Under the pieces are notes generated by a model. It did no database searches. It saw only the letters and a list, made by a program, of their open reading frames with translations, and was not told the origin of the DNA. A stretch of DNA of 10,479 nt, taken from the NCBI GenBank assembly GCA_000436695.1, contig HF992515.1, forward strand, positions 1 to 10,479, in the 5' to 3' direction. Position numbers and translations under genes: made by a program. Source of the stretch: Prevotella sp. CAG:1185 (GTDB taxonomy: Bacteria; Bacteroidota; Bacteroidia; Bacteroidales; Bacteroidaceae). The stretch's first letter is position 1, and the number at the start of each line of letters is the position of its first letter. Below, in pieces: positions 1 to 6,047 of the stretch.

Positions 1-801
1 TTCAGCACTAAAGCCGGCATGGGCACAGAATATAAGGTTGCGCCCATGCTCAGCGACTCGTTCTGCATAATACTGGTGAAGAGCGGAACGGTGAAGCTCT
101 CGGTAAACTACAGCACGGAGACACTGCAGAAGAACTCTATGGCGTTCTTGATGCCTAACATGGTGGTGTCGCTGAGCGATGCCGACGAGGACTTTATGAT
201 GGAAGGCGTGAGCTTTATGCCGGCATACTTTGACGACCTGTCGGCCTATGCTCCCGTGTATAACCAGATGATTTCGTTTGCCAACGAGAATGCCATGCCG
301 ATAAGAAGTATGAGCGCAAGCGAAATGGAATGTATGCTGACGATGCTTAAACTTTATTCGGGCATAAACAAAGATCAGATGCACTTTAACGGACTGATGC
401 AGCACCTGTCTAACCTGCTGCTGTTGCGCTTTGCCGAGATTCTGAGAGCCGGATATATGTCGGACACATCCAAGGTGTCGCATCCTGTAGAGATTTACCG
501 TGAGTTCAGAAAGCTGCTCACTAACAATTATCTGAAAGAGCACTACATCCTGTTCTATTCGTCACAGCTGAACGTGTCGTCAACTTACCTGTCGCGCATA
601 GTGCGCAAAATATCGGGACGCTCGGTAAACGAACATATAGCGCACATGCTGATAACCGAAGCCCGACGACTGCTCGACTGCACCGACCTGCCCGTAAAAC
701 AGATAGCCTACAGACTTGGCTTCGCCGACCAGGCCTCATTCGGCAAGTTCTTCAGAAAACAGTTCGGCGTTTCACCCACGGAATATAGAACTGGTGTTTA
801 A
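1..801 (+). CDS. AraC-family transcriptional regulator (5' end probably outside window)
   Basis: This is a cytoplasmic DNA-binding regulator of the AraC/XylS family. From the Met at position 19 the product is 260 residues. The C-terminal third carries the family's two helix-turn-helix motifs: the first around residues 179-199 (FYSSQLNVSSTYLSRIV), the second around 226-256 (VKQIAYRLGFADQASFGKFF, then FGVSPTEYR), which matches the family signature closely. The N-terminal 150 residues resemble a cupin-like ligand or dimerisation domain ('IILVKSGTVKLSVN'), but no effector can be named. The frame stays open to base 1 with no stop, and family members are often about 290 residues, so the true start is probably upstream of the window and the Met at 19 may be internal. 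The efflux operon lies downstream on the same strand after a 915-base gap. Control of that operon is inferred from position only. No hairpin terminator is evident after the stop. Confidence 0.93.
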   Translation, partial: FSTKAGMGTEYKVAPMLSDSFCIILVKSGTVKLSVNYSTETLQKNSMAFLMPNMVVSLSDADEDFMMEGVSFMPAYFDDLSAYAPVYNQMISFANENAMPIRSMSASEMECMLTMLKLYSGINKDQMHFNGLMQHLSNLLLLRFAEILRAGYMSDTSKVSHPVEIYREFRKLLTNNYLKEHYILFYSSQLNVSSTYLSRIVRKISGRSVNEHIAHMLITEARRLLDCTDLPVKQIAYRLGFADQASFGKFFRKQFGVSPTEYRTGV

Positions 802-832
802 GTGAAGAATGAAGAGTGAAGAGTGAAAAATC

Positions 833-869
833 CAAATGCCTTGTAGCTTCTTCTCGCAAGCACTACGTT
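833..869 (+). repeat. Intergenic repeat module A, copy 1
   Basis: This 37-base unit begins 'caaatgccttgtagcttctt' and ends 'cgcaagcactacgtt'. Its reverse complement is found at 9151-9187 with a single mismatch (36 of 37 identical). It is preceded by 'gtgaaaa', which is also conserved at the second copy. The unit can fold weakly (gtag-ctt against aag-ca-ctac). Function unknown; it looks like a member of a dispersed repeat family. Confidence 0.8.
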
Positions 870-901
870 TGGTAATGTTTTGGGGGATTTTACGGGGACA
901 T

Positions 902-1010
902 TGTAGGGACGTACCCCAGGTGCGTCCAACTGATAACATCCTGTGTTACAATGGCTTACGATAAATAAATGTCGAGCGTAAGGTGGACGCACCTAGGGTA
1001 CGTCCCTACA
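902..1010 (+). repeat. Stem-loop repeat module B, copy 1 (MITE-like or REP-like)
   Basis: The left arm 902-928 ('tgtagggacgtacccc' then 'aggtgcgtcca') and right arm 984-1010 are inverted repeats pairing at 26 of 27 positions. They enclose a 55-base loop. The left half of the loop ('gataacatcctgtgttacaa', from 932) is conserved in the second copy at 9229-9338, whereas the right half has drifted. The loop half contains its own small inverted repeat (aaca/tgtt). There is no ORF inside and no clear target-site duplication, so a non-autonomous transposon is possible but unproven. Confidence 0.82.
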
Positions 1011-1038
1011 TTGAGCGTAATGTTCCGGCTGATCTGCA

Positions 1039-1100
1039 ATTGTCGTGCAAGCGAGAGCAGAAGCAAATTTAATTTGATTATGCCGAGTGCAGCCGACAAT
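1039..1100. repeat. Intergenic stem-loop
   Basis: The outer arms attgtcg (1039-1045) and cgacaat (1094-1100) pair perfectly. The stem extends inward through tgca (1046-1049) and tgca (1088-1091) with a 2-base bulge. A short imperfect inverted repeat, caaat/atttg, sits in the loop (1064-1076). No T-tract follows, so it is not an intrinsic terminator for the plus strand. No second copy was found in this window. The 'tgcaagcgagagcag...tgccgagtgcag' wording looks familiar as dispersed Bacteroidales repeat sequence, but that is from memory only. Confidence 0.4.
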
Positions 1101-1224
1101 CAATAGAATTAATCTGCAGGAATTAAATATAAGGATCTGTGATCCGATTACTTCCTATTTTGTATTATCATGTAGTCTTATGCTAGACTTGGCATTCACG
1201 TTTTTCACTTTTAATTTTTCATTT

Positions 1225-1374
1225 TTAATTGCACTTTTGCGCCTGCTTTTCACTTAAAACAAGCGGTATTTTTAGCGGATCAAAGATCCTCATAATATAT
1301 TCCGGCAGATTTTTCGCCATGCTCAACAACTCGTGCAAATCAGCCGGCACATTAGTCTTGTGGTTTCCTGTCAT
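1225..1374 (-). CDS. Possible small ORF, 49 residues, unrecognised (may be a remnant)
   Basis: On the minus strand an ATG at 1374 opens 49 codons ending in TAA at 1225. The product starts MTGNHKTNVPADLHELLSMA and ends IPLVLSEKQAQKCN. It looks protein-like rather than random: alternating hydrophobic and charged residues suggest two amphipathic helices, and an FDPLKIP segment suggests a turn. It has no signal peptide or transmembrane segment and I do not recognise a family. The last codons (SEKQAQ, then Asn and TAA) are echoed in frame by a 31-codon minus-strand ORF at 9367-9462, so both could be tails of one decayed or mobile gene family. There is no ribosome-binding site or convincing promoter, and it lies among intergenic repeats. 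It may be a pseudogene fragment or chance. Confidence 0.3.
   Translation of the reverse strand: MTGNHKTNVPADLHELLSMAKNLPEYIMRIFDPLKIPLVLSEKQAQKCN
1239..1255 (+). repeat. Intergenic repeat module D, copy 1
   Basis: The unit 'gcgcctgcttttcactt' matches 9387-9403 at 16 of 17 positions, in the same orientation, and both copies are preceded at a short distance by 'tttttaatt'. On the minus strand both encode Ser-Glu-(Lys/Glu)-Gln-Ala-Gln shortly before an Asn-TAA end, so the match may be the 3' end of a small coding sequence. Confidence 0.5.
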
Positions 1375-1375
1375 A

Positions 1376-1457
1376 AATTATGAATTGTGAATTATGAAAC
1401 AAAGTTCAGCGTTAGCTAATTGTGAATTATGAATTGTGAATTATGAATTATGAATTA
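1376..1457 (+). repeat. AT-rich low-complexity tract (gaattatgaa/gaattgtgaa)
   Basis: Imperfect tandem copies of a 9-10 base unit (gaattatga, gaattgtga) run from about 1376 to 1457, interrupted by module C at 1396-1421. Such tracts are prone to copy-number change. No function can be assigned. Confidence 0.7.
1396..1421 (+). repeat. Intergenic repeat module C, copy 1
   Basis: This 26-base unit starts 'gaaacaaagttcagcgttag' and ends 'ctaatt'. It recurs perfectly (26 of 26) as the reverse complement at 9463-9488. It is not itself palindromic. It sits between low-complexity tracts here, and upstream (on the minus strand) of the small ORF at 1225-1374. Confidence 0.8.
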
Positions 1458-1466
1458 AACTCCATG

Positions 1467-1492
1467 CTCCTTTAACTCCCAATGACAATACC
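1467..1492 (+). repeat. Intergenic repeat module F, copy 1
   Basis: This 26-base unit, 'ctcctttaactccc' then 'aatgacaatacc', recurs as the reverse complement at 9110-9135 with 25 of 26 identities. The first half is the 'ggagttaaagg' low-complexity type on the other strand; the 'aatgacaatacc' half is specific and makes chance unlikely. Confidence 0.65.
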
Positions 1493-1686
1493 GTCAGCCG
1501 TCCCGATTGCAAAAATAATTAACAAATAACAGGATTATTAAGATATTATGAATAACATTGCATTGGGGCTTATGGTAAGATAAATAACGCAGAAAGGACT
1601 AGAAAAATGGATAAAAAGGGGCGATTTGTTTCGTATATGACAAATTTAGGGCTGATATAGAATAATCTTAATCAAAGTTAAATAAG

Positions 1687-1694
1687 TAATTTTG
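1687..1694 (+). promoter_or_regulatory. Promoter -7 box of the efflux operon
   Basis: TAATTTTG fits the Bacteroidetes -7 consensus TAnnTTTG and is followed by 'cacc', as is common in this group. It would start transcription near 1700, leaving a leader of only about 15 bases before the ATG at 1717. No TTTG-type -33 box is visible 19-21 bases upstream (the sequence there is 'aataatctta'). This is compatible with dependence on an activator such as the upstream AraC protein, though that is inference. Confidence 0.6.
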
Positions 1695-1716
1695 CACCAC
1701 AAAAAGCGACATATAT

Positions 1717-3033
1717 ATGAGATTACGGAAATTAGCCGTGTTATTGTTACTTGCCGGCAACAGTATTATGGCGTGCCGGATGTCCGCTCAGAAACCGTTG
1801 AGGATGACAATTGACGAATTGTTTAGAAGAGTGGAACAATCAAATGTAGAAGTAAAAGCGGCACAAAAGGATGTGAACATTTCCAGACAACTTGAAAAGA
1901 CAGCAAAGGCAAAGCGATTGCCTGACATAGATCTGGAAGCAGGAGTTAATTATTTGGGTGATGCAACAATTTTGGAACGCGATTTTTCAAAGCCCACCCG
2001 TTCGCCAATGCCCCACTTGGGCAACACTCTTTCATTATCGCTGTATCAGCCGCTGTATGCCGGCGGTGAGATATCGGCAGGAATAGAAAAGACGAGGTTT
2101 CAGACACAGATAGCCTCAACCGACTTAAAGATTGTTACGGATGACATCAAAATCGAAGTGCTTGAATGTTATCTCGACTTGTTGAAGAACCGCAACCTGT
2201 TGAATGTCTACGATGAGAACATCAAGCTGACAAAAGAACTGATTTCGGAAATGAAGGCGCGCTCAGAACAGGGCGTGGCACTGACCAACGACGTTACGCG
2301 CTATGAGCTGAACCTGTCGAACCTGACATACGACAGAAGCACTGTGGCAAACGCCGTTGAGCATCTTAACTACAGTCTGCTGGTTTACCTCGGAATGGAT
2401 GAGGACGTAATGATTGAGCCGGACCTCGACCCGAACAACGTAAACATGCCGGACCTGGGACTGAACCACTGGAAACAGGAAGTGGAGATGTCGCCGAAGC
2501 TGAAGAAGTTTGACTTGGCATACTCGCAGGCAAAGACACAGGAGAAACTCGTGCGCAGCCAGATGCTGCCTTCGATAGGCATCACGGCCGGCAACAACCT
2601 GGAAAGCCCTATAACCATCTGCATACCTGTATTGGACAACAACCTGAACTCATGGTGGTTCGGCGTGAAACTGTCGATGAACCTGTCATCGCTCTACAAG
2701 AACAACAGCTCGCTAAAAGCTGCAAAGATGGAGACGGCCAAGCTGGTGGACAACAGACAGGCAGAAAAAGAGATACTTGACAGAAAGATGGACCAGGTGT
2801 ACAAATATTATACAGAGGCCTGCGAGCAGGTGGAGACACAGAAAAAGAACGTTGAACTGGCTAACGAGAACTACAGGATTGTGTCACGCCGCTACTCGGC
2901 CGACCTGTCGCTGCTGACCGACATGCTCGACGCATCGACGGCAAAGCTCGACGCTGAAGTAAGACTGGTGAACGCCCGCGTGAACGTAGTGTTCTATTAT
3001 TATCAACTTAAATATATTTCAGGAAACTTTTAA
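1717..3033 (+). CDS. TolC-family outer-membrane efflux protein
   Basis: This 438-residue protein is the outer-membrane factor of a tripartite efflux pump. An N-terminal signal peptide (RLRKLAVLLLLAGNSIMAC) is followed by MSAQ, a typical Bacteroidales signal-peptidase I end around residues 24-25. Cys20 in 'IMAC' could instead be an acylation site, but the lipobox is poor. The mature part shows the two-fold OEP-domain pattern: long amphipathic helices with heptad-like Leu, Lys and Glu, a strand segment 'NTLSLSLYQPLYAGGEISA' after the first helical part and its counterpart 'WWFGVKLSMNLSSLYKNNSS' in the second, each followed by a helix; this is the two-repeat architecture of TolC. Length is normal. 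The ATG at 1717 follows the -7 box closely. It is the first gene of the operon; the adaptor gene starts one base after its stop. It should form a trimeric channel across outer membrane and periplasm. Confidence 0.93.
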   Translation: MRLRKLAVLLLLAGNSIMACRMSAQKPLRMTIDELFRRVEQSNVEVKAAQKDVNISRQLEKTAKAKRLPDIDLEAGVNYLGDATILERDFSKPTRSPMPHLGNTLSLSLYQPLYAGGEISAGIEKTRFQTQIASTDLKIVTDDIKIEVLECYLDLLKNRNLLNVYDENIKLTKELISEMKARSEQGVALTNDVTRYELNLSNLTYDRSTVANAVEHLNYSLLVYLGMDEDVMIEPDLDPNNVNMPDLGLNHWKQEVEMSPKLKKFDLAYSQAKTQEKLVRSQMLPSIGITAGNNLESPITICIPVLDNNLNSWWFGVKLSMNLSSLYKNNSSLKAAKMETAKLVDNRQAEKEILDRKMDQVYKYYTEACEQVETQKKNVELANENYRIVSRRYSADLSLLTDMLDASTAKLDAEVRLVNARVNVVFYYYQLKYISGNF

Positions 3034-3034
3034 T

Positions 3035-4069
3035 ATGAACCGCAAGACAAGAAGAATGATTCAGAACGTAGTAGTTCTGGTAATTTTAGCAATAGGTATT
3101 TGGTGGATATGCGTACAGTTTATAAAATTCAATATTTCAACATTCACTGACAACGCGCAGGTAAGACGACACATTGTGCCCGTAACGGCACGTGTGCAGG
3201 GCTACATAAAGGAGGTGCGCTTTGACGAATATTCTTATGTACACAAAGGCGACACGCTGGTAATTATTGAGGACAGAGAATATCAGCTGAAACTGGCAGA
3301 GGCCGAAGCCGAACTACAGAATGCTGAATCGGGCAAAACGGTGATGAGCTCGGCAATAAACACCACAGCGAGCAACATAGGAGTGAACGAGGCATCCATT
3401 CTCGGCACAAAGGCAGAACTGGAAAATGCCGAACGCGACCTTAAACGCTACGCCATGCTGCTGAAGGACAAGGCCGCCACTCCTAAACAATATGACGACG
3501 CAAAGACTCATTATGAAAGGACAAAGGCCGAATATGACATGCTCTGCCGCCAGAAACGCTCTACGGCACTGACAATGAACGAGCAGACAAAGAAACTGGG
3601 CCAGCAGGACGCTAACATAAAACTGGCAAAGGCACGCAAGGACTATGCCGCGCTGAACGTATCTTATACCGTTATAACAGCGCCTACCGACGGATATACA
3701 TCAAAGAAGACTCTGCAGGAAGGTCAGTTTGTACAGCCCGGACAGACTCTGCTGTCTATTGTTGACGAGAACGACGTGTGGGTTGTTGCCAACTATAAGG
3801 AGACTCAGACAGCCAAGATGAAGATAGGCGACCGCGTGAGAATAACCGTTGACGCCATTCCGGGCGTTGAATATATAGGCGCAATAGAGTCGATATCAAA
3901 TGCTACGGGCGCACAATATTCTATTGTTCCGCAGGACAACGCAACAGGAAACTTTGTGAAAGTGGAACAGCGACTGCCGGTGAAGATACGCTTCACAAAA
4001 GAGAACTCGAAAGCAAACATACGACGTCTGCGTGCCGGTCTGAACGTTGAATGTAAAATGATGGATTGA
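3035..4069 (+). CDS. HlyD/EmrA-family periplasmic adaptor (membrane fusion protein)
   Basis: This 344-residue adaptor links the inner-membrane pump to the outer-membrane channel. A single N-terminal transmembrane helix lies at about residues 9-31. The first half of the lipoyl-like (barrel-sandwich) domain follows at about 46-83 (VTARVQGYIKEVRF, VHKGDTLVII). Residues 84-207 form a coiled-coil hairpin rich in Ala, Glu and Lys. The second lipoyl half is at about 211-245 (ITAPTDGYTSKKTLQEGQFV, then PGQTLLSIV). The segment DVWVVANYKETQ opens the beta-barrel part and matches the EmrA type, which works with MFS pumps rather than RND pumps. The gene starts one base after the TolC-family stop and ends two bases before the MFS ATG, so the three are surely cotranscribed. 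Substrate cannot be read from sequence. Confidence 0.94.
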   Translation: MNRKTRRMIQNVVVLVILAIGIWWICVQFIKFNISTFTDNAQVRRHIVPVTARVQGYIKEVRFDEYSYVHKGDTLVIIEDREYQLKLAEAEAELQNAESGKTVMSSAINTTASNIGVNEASILGTKAELENAERDLKRYAMLLKDKAATPKQYDDAKTHYERTKAEYDMLCRQKRSTALTMNEQTKKLGQQDANIKLAKARKDYAALNVSYTVITAPTDGYTSKKTLQEGQFVQPGQTLLSIVDENDVWVVANYKETQTAKMKIGDRVRITVDAIPGVEYIGAIESISNATGAQYSIVPQDNATGNFVKVEQRLPVKIRFTKENSKANIRRLRAGLNVECKMMD

Positions 4070-4071
4070 TA

Positions 4072-5841
4072 ATGGCCAAGCAATATTATACAACAAATAC
4101 CGTTATACGCACCAGGCAGCTGCTGATGTATAAAGACTGGGTGCCGCCCCGTCTGCGCTTCTGGCTGTATATGGCTTTCGGCTTTCTGTATCAGTATGTT
4201 GGAAGTATCAACACATCGTATTCGAGTCAGATTGTAAGCGAGATTGCGCTGCTCAACGAGGATATACAGATGGCCGGCTACTGCACACTGGGCGGTATAA
4301 CGGTGTGCTTCCCGGTGATGTACAGGCTGAAGTTCTACATGTACACCCGTCAGCTGTTTTTCGTTGCGGGCATCGGTCTTATTATATGCAACGCTATAAC
4401 GATGTCGGCACAGGAGCCGTGGATTATATGGGGAGTGAGCTTCATCGCGGGATTCTTCAAGATGCTTGGTATGTTTGGATGTACGAGTGTGTTCCGTCTA
4501 TGCGTAACACCGTCGCGTAACTATGCCGTGTTCTTCCCCGTTGTCTACATCATGGTGTGCGGAGGAACATATCTATCAGCCATCACGACATCTTATCTGA
4601 CATACTACGGCAACTGGCGACTGATGAACCTGTTTGTCATAGCGCTGCTGATGATTCATTGCGGAATAGTATATTTCATGATGAAGCCCGACCACCGTCC
4701 GGGTCCGTTCCTGTCGCTTAAAGGTGTCGACTTCTTAGGTCTTTTCCTTTGGAGCGCGTTCCTTATATCAGGCATGTGGCTGTTCACCTACGGCGAGCAC
4801 TACGACTGGTGGATGAGCAGCACGATATGGCAGGCCACAGGCATAACGCTGGCATTTTTTATAGCTGCGATATGCCGGTCGAAGTTTCACGAAAAGCCCT
4901 ATCTGCCACTGTCGATATTTAAGTTCAGGTCTGTAAAACACCTCATGCTGCTTCTGCTCGGATTTGGAATACTGCAGTCGGCGCCAAGACTGTTGCAGTC
5001 GATATATCTCACATCGGTGCTGAAATACGACTCACTTAACACGATATCGCTCAACTGGCCAATACTTTATGGCGTTGTAGTAGGCTCACTTCTGGCCTTT
5101 GCTGCCTTCGTAAAATGGCATTGGGGATTTAAGAAATACTTCATCGTGGCTCTGGTGCTGCTCACATCTTACCAGGTGTCGATGTATTTTCTTATTGACG
5201 GCGACACTAACAGAGAGGCATTCTTCATACCGCTGTTTGCGTTAGGCGTTTCAGAGGTTATGATCGGTTCGGCCTCAAACGTATATCTGTCGCAGTCGCT
5301 TCCATTCTCTCATTTCTTCTACGGCCTCAACTCCATAGGCTATATACGCTGCGGAATAGGAACAGCCTTAGGCTCGGCCACCGTGCAGCGCCTATACAAC
5401 TGGGCAATATCAAAGAACAGCCTCAACGCCGGCGACAACTTGGACGGCACAGTGCTGCCGTTTGACCTGCCGTCGTGGAGCGACACGATGGCTGTTATAT
5501 CAAAACAGGCCTTAATGATTTCTATTAAGGAGTGCTACGGATATATGACGGCCATAGGCATCGTGATGATGATGCTCATCATTATCCACCATTATCGTCT
5601 GCCCGTAATACGTCTGCTGCCGAGAATGGCTGCCATACGCATGTGGATGAACACCGAGAAGACCAACGACCCGAAGGACTCTGTTATTCCTAATAAAGCA
5701 GAGGAGGACGACGATGATGATGAAGATTATGATGATGAAGACGAAGAATACTTAGAAGATAAAAAGAAAAGGGGAACTGACGGAAGGCAGACACCCCCAA
5801 AATTTCACCTTCGCCAGCTCTTCGAAATGAAGAACAAATAA
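4072..5841 (+). CDS. MFS efflux pump, DHA2/EmrB-like, 14 TM, acidic C-terminal tail
   Basis: This inner-membrane proton-driven exporter is the motor of the tripartite pump. I place the start at ATG 4072 (MAKQYYTT), giving 589 residues; an in-frame TTG at 4066 would overlap the adaptor stop and add two residues, but is less likely. About 14 hydrophobic segments can be counted between residues 30 and 520, the DHA2 arrangement. The segment IGYIRCGIGTALGSATV near TM13 resembles the conserved Arg-Gly motif of EmrB-type pumps. The classical loop motif A is not obvious, so the protein is divergent. After the last helix comes an unusual cytosolic tail: a run dominated by Asp and Glu at about residues 543-563, then KKKRG and a short basic end. 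The gene is last in the operon, followed by the hairpin at 5866-5934. Substrate unknown; hydrophobic drugs or detergents such as bile salts are typical of the family. Confidence 0.92.
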   Translation: MAKQYYTTNTVIRTRQLLMYKDWVPPRLRFWLYMAFGFLYQYVGSINTSYSSQIVSEIALLNEDIQMAGYCTLGGITVCFPVMYRLKFYMYTRQLFFVAGIGLIICNAITMSAQEPWIIWGVSFIAGFFKMLGMFGCTSVFRLCVTPSRNYAVFFPVVYIMVCGGTYLSAITTSYLTYYGNWRLMNLFVIALLMIHCGIVYFMMKPDHRPGPFLSLKGVDFLGLFLWSAFLISGMWLFTYGEHYDWWMSSTIWQATGITLAFFIAAICRSKFHEKPYLPLSIFKFRSVKHLMLLLLGFGILQSAPRLLQSIYLTSVLKYDSLNTISLNWPILYGVVVGSLLAFAAFVKWHWGFKKYFIVALVLLTSYQVSMYFLIDGDTNREAFFIPLFALGVSEVMIGSASNVYLSQSLPFSHFFYGLNSIGYIRCGIGTALGSATVQRLYNWAISKNSLNAGDNLDGTVLPFDLPSWSDTMAVISKQALMISIKECYGYMTAIGIVMMMLIIIHHYRLPVIRLLPRMAAIRMWMNTEKTNDPKDSVIPNKAEEDDDDDEDYDDEDEEYLEDKKKRGTDGRQTPPKFHLRQLFEMKNK

Positions 5842-5865
5842 AAGGCTAAAACATTAAGACAGCAT

Positions 5866-5934
5866 AAAAGTTGTAAAATTTTGAACAGTTAAGTATGTTT
5901 TATATATATTACTGTTCAAGATTTTACAACTTTT
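5866..5934 (+). terminator. Long-stem intrinsic terminator of the efflux operon
   Basis: Arms 5866-5889 and 5911-5934 pair along 24 bases, with one G-U wobble, around a 21-base AT-rich loop. The right arm runs into a T-rich tract ('tttttgtttt', 5931-5940). It starts 25 bases after the MFS stop and lies upstream of the DUF2130 promoter, so it separates the two transcription units. The T-rich tract on the opposite side (cttttatg on the minus strand) would also let it work in reverse, although no minus-strand gene enters from the right. Confidence 0.82.
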
Positions 5935-5989
5935 TGTTTTACACCTTAACATAAGCATCTTACACAAGCCGCATATATCACCAGGTTTG

Positions 5990-6021
5990 TTTGCATTTTT
6001 CGCGTTTTATAATTACATTTG
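5990..6021 (+). promoter_or_regulatory. Bacteroidetes-type promoter of the DUF2130 gene
   Basis: A -33 box TTTG (5990-5993) and a -7 box TACATTTG (6014-6021) are separated by 20 bases, a good fit to the Bacteroidetes TTTG-N19-21-TAnnTTTG consensus. Transcription would start near 6027, with a leader of about 20 bases to the ATG at 6048. There is no Shine-Dalgarno sequence. With the terminator at 5866-5934 this makes the gene an independent unit. Confidence 0.7.
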
Positions 6022-6047
6022 TCCGTAAATAACAAAAACTTGATGAT

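Larger units (their letters stand above)
802..1716. other. Repeat-rich intergenic region with efflux-operon promoter
   Basis: These 915 bases hold no long ORF. In order they contain: a GA-rich low-complexity tract (802-830); module A (833-869); a stem-loop repeat, module B (902-1010); a second stem-loop (1039-1100); AT-rich sequence; a possible 49-codon minus-strand ORF (1225-1374); 'gaattatgaa/gaattgtgaa' low-complexity tracts (about 1376-1457) interrupted by module C (1396-1421); module F (1467-1492); and an AT-rich leader to the promoter at 1687-1694. From about 1500 to 1686 I see no further clear element; an operator for the upstream AraC regulator would be expected there but I cannot identify one. 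Several of these pieces recur in 9050-9514. Confidence 0.8.

Noticed and set aside
798..992. A 64-codon minus-strand frame over modules A and B
   Set aside because: It lies entirely on the repeat modules and has no protein-like pattern; its sequence follows from the inverted repeat.
1376..1457. CRISPR-like array in the gaattatgaa tract
   Set aside because: The units are 9-10 bases, contiguous and without unique spacers of constant length. Low-complexity tandem sequence, not CRISPR.
1560..1665. Possible paired operator half-sites (gggct.at) near 1565 and 1648
   Set aside because: The match is only about seven bases with wide spacing in AT-rich DNA, too weak to call an AraC-binding site.
1736..1779. 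Lipoprotein signal in the TolC-family protein (Cys20)
   Set aside because: The residues before Cys20 (SIMA) fit a lipobox poorly, and MSAQ just after gives a better signal-peptidase I site.
4066..4071. TTG at 4066 as the MFS start codon
   Set aside because: It would overlap the adaptor stop codon and adds only two residues; the ATG at 4072 is two bases after the stop and is the simpler start.
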